Source: Clostridiaceae bacterium | GTDB taxonomy: Bacteria; Bacillota; Clostridia; Saccharofermentanales; UBA5734 | NCBI GenBank assembly: GCA_012729935.1 | Contig: JAAYBY010000019.1 | Coordinates: 1 to 19,121, forward strand | DNA: 19,121 nucleotides | Direction of reading: 5' to 3' | Part shown: positions 15,233 through 19,121 of the stretch, piece by piece | How the letters are laid out: each line of letters opens with the position of its first letter | How positions within the stretch are numbered: position 1 is the stretch's first letter | Made by a program: the position numbers and the translations under genes | The notes under the pieces: generated by a model | Told to the model about the DNA's origin: nothing | The model's database searches: none | Seen by the model: the letters and a program-made list of their open reading frames with translations, nothing else

Positions 15233-16132
15233 ATGCGATCAGAAAAATTATTGACACATCAGGATTATGATGTTGGTGAAAAACAGAGTCCAAAAAAAAA
15301 CACGATTCAATTGCTGGTCTGTGATATTGACGGCACGTTGATCGACCGGAAAGGGAAGATATCGAAGGAAAATCGCGAGGCCATTGCTGCCCTTGGTCGA
15401 AACGGAATCGGTTTCACGCTAGCAACCGGACGGATGGACCGGACTGCGCGATTTTATGTACAGCAGCTTTCCGTATCGCTGCCCATCATAGCAAACAATG
15501 GTGCAGTCATCCGTGATTGTCAATCCGATAAGATTTTGTCTCAGACGGTGATGCACGATCAAGATGCTGCTCATGTAATCGAATGGCTCTGGGAGCGACA
15601 AATCGATTTTCTGTGCTACACAGCCGATGATGCCTATTATCCGGCTTATGGCACACGTGTTCAATACATCATTGAAACTAATGCGACATTGGAAGAGAAT
15701 CGAATAAAACCGGTATCCGTCACAAAGCTGGAGACAACCGACCTGCCTGACGATACAACCGGGTGGGTTAAAATTCATGCTGTCTGTCCTGATTTGCAGA
15801 CGGTCGACGAAATGAAGAAAATGCTGGACAGCGAGACAGACTGCATCGGTGTCAGACCGGGTACAACTCAAGTCGATGTGATGGCGTCCGGCGTTTCGAA
15901 AGGTCAGGGATTGTTACAGTTGTCGGATCTTCTGGGCGTCGATCTGGCTTCTATCGCCGTTATCGGCGACCATGACAACGATGTACCGATGTTTCAAGTT
16001 GCAGGACTTGCGATTGCCATGGGCGACGGGTCGCAGGCAGCCCGTGAGGCCAGTCATGTTGTTACATTGCCGCAGGACGAAGCGGGTGTTGCTGAAGCAA
16101 TCAGGCGCTATATCCTGACTGAACGATCATAA
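15233..16132 (+). CDS. Cof-type HAD-IIB family hydrolase
   Basis: This is a 299-residue sugar-phosphate or flavin/PLP-phosphatase-like enzyme. Motif I is CDIDGTL (D31, D33), motif II is LATGR (about 63-67), a lysine lies in the SKGQGL segment, and motif IV is GDHDNDVPMF. A C2-type cap lies between motifs II and III. The substrate cannot be predicted. The first 25 residues precede the domain and include a run of nine A bases (15292-15300) that codes Lys residues. The SD before ATG 15233 is weak. It starts four bases after the membrane protein's stop, so re-initiation after the upstream gene is likely. Confidence 0.9.
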   Translation: MRSEKLLTHQDYDVGEKQSPKKNTIQLLVCDIDGTLIDRKGKISKENREAIAALGRNGIGFTLATGRMDRTARFYVQQLSVSLPIIANNGAVIRDCQSDKILSQTVMHDQDAAHVIEWLWERQIDFLCYTADDAYYPAYGTRVQYIIETNATLEENRIKPVSVTKLETTDLPDDTTGWVKIHAVCPDLQTVDEMKKMLDSETDCIGVRPGTTQVDVMASGVSKGQGLLQLSDLLGVDLASIAVIGDHDNDVPMFQVAGLAIAMGDGSQAAREASHVVTLPQDEAGVAEAIRRYILTERS

Positions 16133-16178
16133 ATGACGCCAGACAGATGATTATTCGACTCTATACCATAGTATTTGC

Positions 16179-16207
16179 GTCTGTTTTACCGTACGCTTAA
16201 AGCAGAC
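16179..16207 (+). repeat. Inverted repeat in the leader before the Spo0A_C gene
   Basis: GTCTGTTTTA (16179-16188) pairs with TAAAGCAGAC (16198-16207) over ten bases with one G-U pair, around a 9-base loop. No T-tract follows, so it is not a typical terminator. It could be an operator or mRNA structure between the HAD gene and the leader ORF. Confidence 0.5.
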
Positions 16208-16257
16208 ATCTTCAGGAACGACGACTCAGTATCACCTGTAAGGAGGCGTCAGGGGAG

Positions 16258-16320
16258 ATGAGGCTGCCGGTAATCAGCCGCTGGCTAAATGGCTCTTTCC
16301 TGTATTTGATTGATGGGTAG
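16258..16320 (+). CDS. Short leader ORF overlapping the Spo0A_C gene start
   Basis: ATG 16258 follows a strong SD region (AAGGAGG at 16240-16246 and GGGGAG at 16252-16257) and encodes 20 residues, ending at TAG 16318-16320. Its last eight bases overlap the ATG (16313) of the next gene, which itself has no SD. This fits a translational coupling or leader peptide. The peptide (MRLPVISRW...LYLIDG) has no recognised similarity. Alternatively it is the true N-terminus of the downstream protein joined by a frameshift. Confidence 0.4.
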   Translation: MRLPVISRWLNGSFLYLIDG

Positions 16321-16945
16321 AGATCATGAATATATAACACACAGCGCAGGGGAGATCTCGTTTTATATCGCAGCGAGTGATCAGGAGATCATGCAGCAGA
16401 TTAAACGACTCATGAAACAAAATGGCTATATCGGAGTGACGGACACAGCAGGCCGGATGCATTATGTTGTCGATGGCCAGCGCGGAACCCCTTATGCGTC
16501 GAGACGCATTCTCGAGGCAGCCGGTCAGATTCTGCTTGATCGACAGCAGTCGGAGTACTCGGTGCAGGCGCTGATTCATAAATCTGTTGACCTAATTCTG
16601 CTCAAACACCAGATCAGGCCTGAATTGAATGGTTATCGATTCCTGCGATTTATGCTGCTTTACATTGGTCTTGATCACACAAAAATCAAACCGATCACGA
16701 AACGGCTCTATCCGCTGGTTGCGGAGCGCTTCCAGGTTCGCGTCAGCCAGGTCGAGCGGGACATCCGCTATGCACTGGAAAAAACGGATCTTAAAAAAAG
16801 AGGTCTGACAGCCAGTGCGTCGTTATGCTGTTTGCAGCAGGAGCTGACGCATCAGGTTGACAGTGAGCAATTAGAAGCTGCAAAGGCGGAAAAAAAGCTC
16901 TCCGGATTGTCAACAACAAGCGGAGAGCCCTTTACATACTCATAA
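16313..16945 (+). CDS. Spo0A C-terminal-domain protein with atypical N-terminus
   Basis: This is a 210-residue protein. Residues about 85-160 match the DNA-binding effector domain of Spo0A, with the GYRFLRFMLLYIGLD segment and TKRLYPLVAERFQVRVSQVERDIRYALE holding the recognition helix. The N-terminal part (about 12-65) has a strand-helix-strand look (ISFYIAASDQEIMQQIKRLMKQNGY) and a GRMHYVVDGQRGTPYASRR block. It lacks the phosphoacceptor Asp and length of a receiver, so this is not Spo0A itself. It probably binds 0A-box-like DNA, with unknown input signal. TTG 16310 is an alternative start, and neither start has an SD. The last codons contain the terminator of the convergent HU gene. Confidence 0.8.
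   Translation: MGRDHEYITHSAGEISFYIAASDQEIMQQIKRLMKQNGYIGVTDTAGRMHYVVDGQRGTPYASRRILEAAGQILLDRQQSEYSVQALIHKSVDLILLKHQIRPELNGYRFLRFMLLYIGLDHTKIKPITKRLYPLVAERFQVRVSQVERDIRYALEKTDLKKRGLTASASLCCLQQELTHQVDSEQLEAAKAEKKLSGLSTTSGEPFTYS
16890..16928 (-). terminator. Rho-independent terminator of HU, inside the convergent gene
   Basis: GCTCTCCG (16897-16904) and CGGAGAGC (16921-16928) form a perfect 8-base stem with a 16-base loop. On the minus strand the stem is followed by seven T residues (A-tract 16890-16896). It lies about 50 bases after the HU stop and within the last 20 codons of the Spo0A_C gene. Confidence 0.75.
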
Positions 16946-16979
16946 ACGAATCAGATGATTCGTCTGCCTTGAAAAACGG

Positions 16980-17255
16980 TCAACCGTTGACTTTGTCTTT
17001 CAAACCTTTGCCAGCTTTGAAAACAGGTGCTTTGGAAGCTGGGATGCGAATTTCTTCTTTCGTGCTGGGATTGCGGCCCTTGCGAGCAGCACGATGACGA
17101 ACTTCAAACGTGCCGAATCCTACGAGGACTACCTTCTCCTCTTTCGTCAGAGCATCGGTGATGGTGTCAAGTACCGCGTTGATCGCTCCTTCGCTGTCCT
17201 TTTTGCTAAGTTTGGTAGCTTTGGCAACGGCGTCAACCAGATCTGTTTTGTTCAT
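16980..17255 (-). CDS. hup: DNA-binding protein HU
   Basis: This is a 91-residue bacterial histone-like protein that binds and bends DNA without sequence specificity as a dimer. The sequence is canonical throughout: the start MNKTDLVDAVA, the core VVLVGFGTFEVRHRAARKGRNP and the beta-arm region STKEEIRIPASKAPVFKAGK with the intercalating Pro in RNP. The SD is ideal (AAAGGAGG, 8 bases before the ATG). It is monocistronic, with its own promoter (17291-17320) and an efficient-looking terminator (16890-16928). Confidence 0.97.
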   Translation of the reverse strand: MNKTDLVDAVAKATKLSKKDSEGAINAVLDTITDALTKEEKVVLVGFGTFEVRHRAARKGRNPSTKEEIRIPASKAPVFKAGKGLKDKVNG

Positions 17256-17290
17256 GCGTTCTGCCTCCTTTGGGAGTTATTTCAAACAAT

Positions 17291-17320
17291 ATTATGATAC
17301 GAAATGACATGAAGTGTCAA
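17291..17320 (-). promoter_or_regulatory. Promoter of the HU gene
   Basis: On the minus strand TTGACA (17320-17315) is perfect and CATAAT (17296-17291) matches five of six bases, with an 18-base spacer. It lies about 36 bases upstream of the HU ATG. Confidence 0.6.
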
Positions 17321-17376
17321 GTGAAAAAAGCACATAAATGCCCGAATATTAGGCTAAAGCCGGAAAAAAGTTGATT

Positions 17377-17405
17377 TTTACATTAATCGACAGATAAGAT
17401 AAGAT
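17377..17405 (+). promoter_or_regulatory. Candidate promoter of the fumarase genes
   Basis: TTTACA (17377-17382) and TAAGAT (17400-17405) are 17 bases apart, about 60 bases before the alpha-subunit ATG. A short tandem GATAA repeat surrounds the -10, so the exact register is uncertain. Confidence 0.35.
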
Positions 17406-17463
17406 ATCTGAGTAGCTGTTTTTAATCAATCAGGTGTCAGAGCCTGTTTTCCTGGAGGCCAAC

Positions 17464-18306
17464 ATGAGAACGATAACCTGTGATCTAATCGCCGAAACAA
17501 TTACTGGTTTATGCCAGACTGCAAATTTTCACCTGCCAGATGATTTAAAGAACGCTTTGGCTAGAGCCCGTCAACTGGAATCGTCAGCGACAGGCCAGTC
17601 CGTTCTGGATGATCTGATCAGTAATGCTGAGCTTGCTGACTGTAATAGCATGCCGATCTGTCAGGATACCGGGATGGTGGTTGTGTTTGCGGAAGTAGGA
17701 CAGGATGTCCATATTACTGGCGGTAGCTTCGAGGATGCCGTCAACCGCGGCGTGGCATCAGGATACCGCTCTGGCTGCCTGCGCGCATCTGTCGTTGCCG
17801 ACCCTTTGAATCGTAACAATACAGGCGACAATACGCCGGCGGTTATCCATGTCACACTTGTCCCAGGAGAACGCTTGCGGTTGATTGTTGCCCCTAAGGG
17901 GTTCGGCAGTGAAAACATGAGTGCCGCCCGCCTGCTGAAGCCTTCTGAAGGTCGTGAGGGCGTCAGGCGGTTCCTGTTGGACACAGTTGAAAAAGCGGGA
18001 CCCAACCCATGTCCGCCTGTTGTAGTCGGTGTCGGCATCGGCGGGACTCTGGAACAGGCAGCCATACTTGCTAAACGGGCGTTGCTGGTACCGACAGGGC
18101 AAGACCATCCCGACCGGGAAACAGCCCGTTTTGAGGGTGAGCTTCTGGATGCTGTCAATCACTTAGGAATCGGGCCCGGCGGGCTTGGCGGGACGCAGAC
18201 CGCACTGGCTGTCCACATACTGACTTATCCGACTCACATCGCCGGCATGCCGGTCGTTGTCAATATGAGCTGCCATGCCACGCGCCATGCGGAAGCTGTT
18301 TTGTAG
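17464..18306 (+). CDS. Fumarate hydratase class I, alpha subunit
   Basis: This is the N-terminal (Fe-S binding) subunit of the two-subunit, oxygen-sensitive class I fumarase, or the related L(+)-tartrate dehydratase. The 280-residue protein has the cluster motif MPICQDTG (C66), a GPNPCPPVVVGVGIGGT segment (second Cys) and a C-terminal NMSCHATRH (third Cys), the spacing expected for a [4Fe-4S] hydro-lyase. With the beta subunit it interconverts fumarate and malate in a partial TCA or fermentative branch. Fumarase and tartrate dehydratase cannot be separated by eye. I chose ATG 17464 because TGGAGG lies 5 bases upstream. An in-frame ATG at 17434 would add ten residues without an SD. Confidence 0.9.
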   Translation: MRTITCDLIAETITGLCQTANFHLPDDLKNALARARQLESSATGQSVLDDLISNAELADCNSMPICQDTGMVVVFAEVGQDVHITGGSFEDAVNRGVASGYRSGCLRASVVADPLNRNNTGDNTPAVIHVTLVPGERLRLIVAPKGFGSENMSAARLLKPSEGREGVRRFLLDTVEKAGPNPCPPVVVGVGIGGTLEQAAILAKRALLVPTGQDHPDRETARFEGELLDAVNHLGIGPGGLGGTQTALAVHILTYPTHIAGMPVVVNMSCHATRHAEAVL

Positions 18307-18346
18307 AGCGTGAGCCGTAAATGTGAATGATTGTGAGGACAATATC

Positions 18347-18904
18347 ATGAATCGAAAAAAGTTACAGCTGCCACTATCGGATGCAGTTCGTCTTGAGCTT
18401 AAAGCAGGTGATTTACTGGCGCTGAGCGGGGTTATTTATACCGCTCGGGACGCGGCTCATAAGCACATGATTGAAACGATCAACGATCAACAGCCATTAC
18501 CTTTCGACTTGCAGGGGCAGACGATATATTATTCAGGACCTTGTCCGGCCTGCCCGGGACAAGTTATTGGGTCGGCAGGCCCGACAACAAGCGGACGGAT
18601 GGATCTATATACGCCTGCTTTGATTGAACACGGATTAAGGGTTATGATCGGCAAGGGTCAGCGAAGCGACCCGGTCATTCAATCGATGATTCGCTTCGGG
18701 GCAGTTTATCTTGGTGCGACCGGCGGGGCGGGTGCCTTGCTGGCACAACACATAACAGAGGCCAGGATTATTGCCTACCCTGATCTGGGAACAGAGGCAA
18801 TTCGTCAGCTGGTTGTAAAGGATTTCCCTGTTCTGGTTATCATTGACAGCAAAGGAAATAATCTATACGATACAGGTCCTGCTCAATATCGGCAGGACGA
18901 CTGA
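18347..18904 (+). CDS. Fumarate hydratase class I, beta subunit
   Basis: This is the 185-residue C-terminal partner of the class I fumarase. Family motifs are LSGVIYTARDAAHK (about 26-39), YSGPCPACPG (about 62-71), GPTTSGRMD (about 77-85), IGKG (about 101-104) and GATGGAGALLAQHI (about 123-136). The beta subunit supplies substrate-binding residues to the alpha Fe-S subunit. ATG 18347 is preferred because GAGG lies 8 bases upstream. An in-frame GTG at 18323 would add eight residues without an SD. It begins 40 bases after the alpha stop, and two overlapping hairpins follow it. Confidence 0.92.
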   Translation: MNRKKLQLPLSDAVRLELKAGDLLALSGVIYTARDAAHKHMIETINDQQPLPFDLQGQTIYYSGPCPACPGQVIGSAGPTTSGRMDLYTPALIEHGLRVMIGKGQRSDPVIQSMIRFGAVYLGATGGAGALLAQHITEARIIAYPDLGTEAIRQLVVKDFPVLVIIDSKGNNLYDTGPAQYRQDD

Positions 18905-18907
18905 GCT

Positions 18908-18954
18908 AAGACGGGACGATCCGTCTTCCGTTTAGTCCTGAACGGAAATCTTTT
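18908..18954 (+). terminator. Two overlapping hairpins after the fumarase genes, probable terminator
   Basis: AAGACGG-(6)-CCGTCTT (18908-18927) and TTCCGTT-(8)-AACGGAA (18926-18947) are perfect 7-base stems that share two bases. The second is followed by ATCTTTT. It is a reasonable but not strong intrinsic terminator because the T-tract is short and interrupted. Confidence 0.5.
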
Positions 18955-18996
18955 CATATAATTGTTTATTTGCCAGCAAACGATCTGAAATCCTGC

Positions 18997-19024
18997 TTGA
19001 CAAAAACACAGCCTTCGATATAGT
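18997..19024 (+). promoter_or_regulatory. Promoter of the tRNA-Thr gene
   Basis: A perfect TTGACA (18997-19002) is followed after 16 bases by TATAGT (19019-19024). The tRNA begins 21 bases later, which suits a stable-RNA promoter. Confidence 0.6.
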
Positions 19025-19045
19025 ATATTCAATGCATTCGCTCAT

Positions 19046-19121
19046 GCCTGTGTAGCTCAGTTGGTAGAGCAGCTGATTTGTAATCAGCCGGTCGTTGGTT
19101 CGAGTCCGATCACAGGCTCCA
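19046..19121 (+). tRNA. tRNA-Thr (anticodon UGU)
   Basis: This 76-base tRNA has an acceptor stem GCCTGTG pairing with CACAGGC, a T discriminator and an encoded CCA. The D-loop has GTAGCTCAGTTGGTAGAGC. The anticodon stem is GCTGA/TCAGC with loop TTTGTAA, giving anticodon UGU, which reads Thr ACN codons. The T-arm contains GGTTCGAGTCC. The window ends exactly at the last base of the CCA, and more tRNA genes may follow outside. Confidence 0.97.

Noticed and set aside
16179..16207. Terminator after the Cof-type HAD gene
   Set aside because: The stem is good but no T-tract follows on the plus strand, so I list it only as an inverted repeat.
17661..18158. 165-codon minus-strand ORF antisense to the fumarase alpha subunit
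   Set aside because: It has a Ser/Pro/Thr/Arg-rich shadow composition opposite a conserved enzyme gene.

Overview
The window looks like chromosomal DNA from an anaerobic or facultative Gram-positive bacterium of the Firmicutes, most likely class Clostridia. The reasons are strong AGGAGG-type ribosome binding sites, sigma-A-type promoters, a protein with a Spo0A C-terminal (sporulation regulator) domain, a split two-subunit class I (Fe-S) fumarase, a FeoA/FeoB/Cys-rich/DtxR iron cluster and an HU gene. Base composition is roughly balanced. Nothing looks like a phage, transposon, plasmid or CRISPR array. The assignment to Clostridia is inference, and no species can be named.

Layout. (1) 1-1175, minus: a prepilin peptidase coupled by an ATGA overlap to a partial CPBP-like membrane protein that runs off the left edge. 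(2) 1327-3705, plus: glycogen/maltodextrin phosphorylase behind a near-consensus promoter. (3) 3716-5378, minus: a carbohydrate-esterase-like alpha/beta hydrolase followed by a metallophosphoesterase. This pair is divergent from (4) an AraC-family regulator (5595-6464), with two abutting dyads in the shared intergenic region. The regulator's 3' end overlaps a convergent URO-D-family protein (6445-7509). (5) 7884-11405, plus: a small membrane protein, NAD-dependent DNA ligase and a NagD-type HAD phosphatase in tight array. (6) 11380-14293, minus: an iron cluster in transcription order feoA, feoB, a Cys-rich membrane protein and a DtxR-family repressor, linked by overlaps or short gaps and preceded by a clear promoter. 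(7) 14429-14677, minus: an HPr-like small protein with its own promoter and terminator. (8) 14834-16132, plus: a membrane protein with an unusual or displaced start, then a Cof-type HAD phosphatase. (9) 16258-16945, plus: a short leader ORF with a strong RBS overlapping the start of a Spo0A_C-domain protein. (10) 16980-17255, minus: HU, whose terminator lies inside the last codons of the Spo0A_C gene. (11) 17464-18904, plus: fumarase alpha and beta subunits. (12) 19046-19121: tRNA-Thr(UGU) with encoded CCA and its own promoter.

How the genes work together. Most of this is housekeeping: carbon storage, DNA ligation, ferrous iron uptake with local iron-responsive control, nucleoid structure and fumarate metabolism. 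The less ordinary parts are the Spo0A_C protein with a non-receiver N-terminus and overlapping leader ORF, the Arg/Cys/His-rich replacement segment in FeoB, the DtxR-type repressor with a mixed metal-site signature, the missing conventional start codon near 14834, and two convergent gene pairs whose coding ends overlap. I did not find a convincing wholly new multi-gene system. The Spo0A_C leader locus and the feo locus are the best places to look further.
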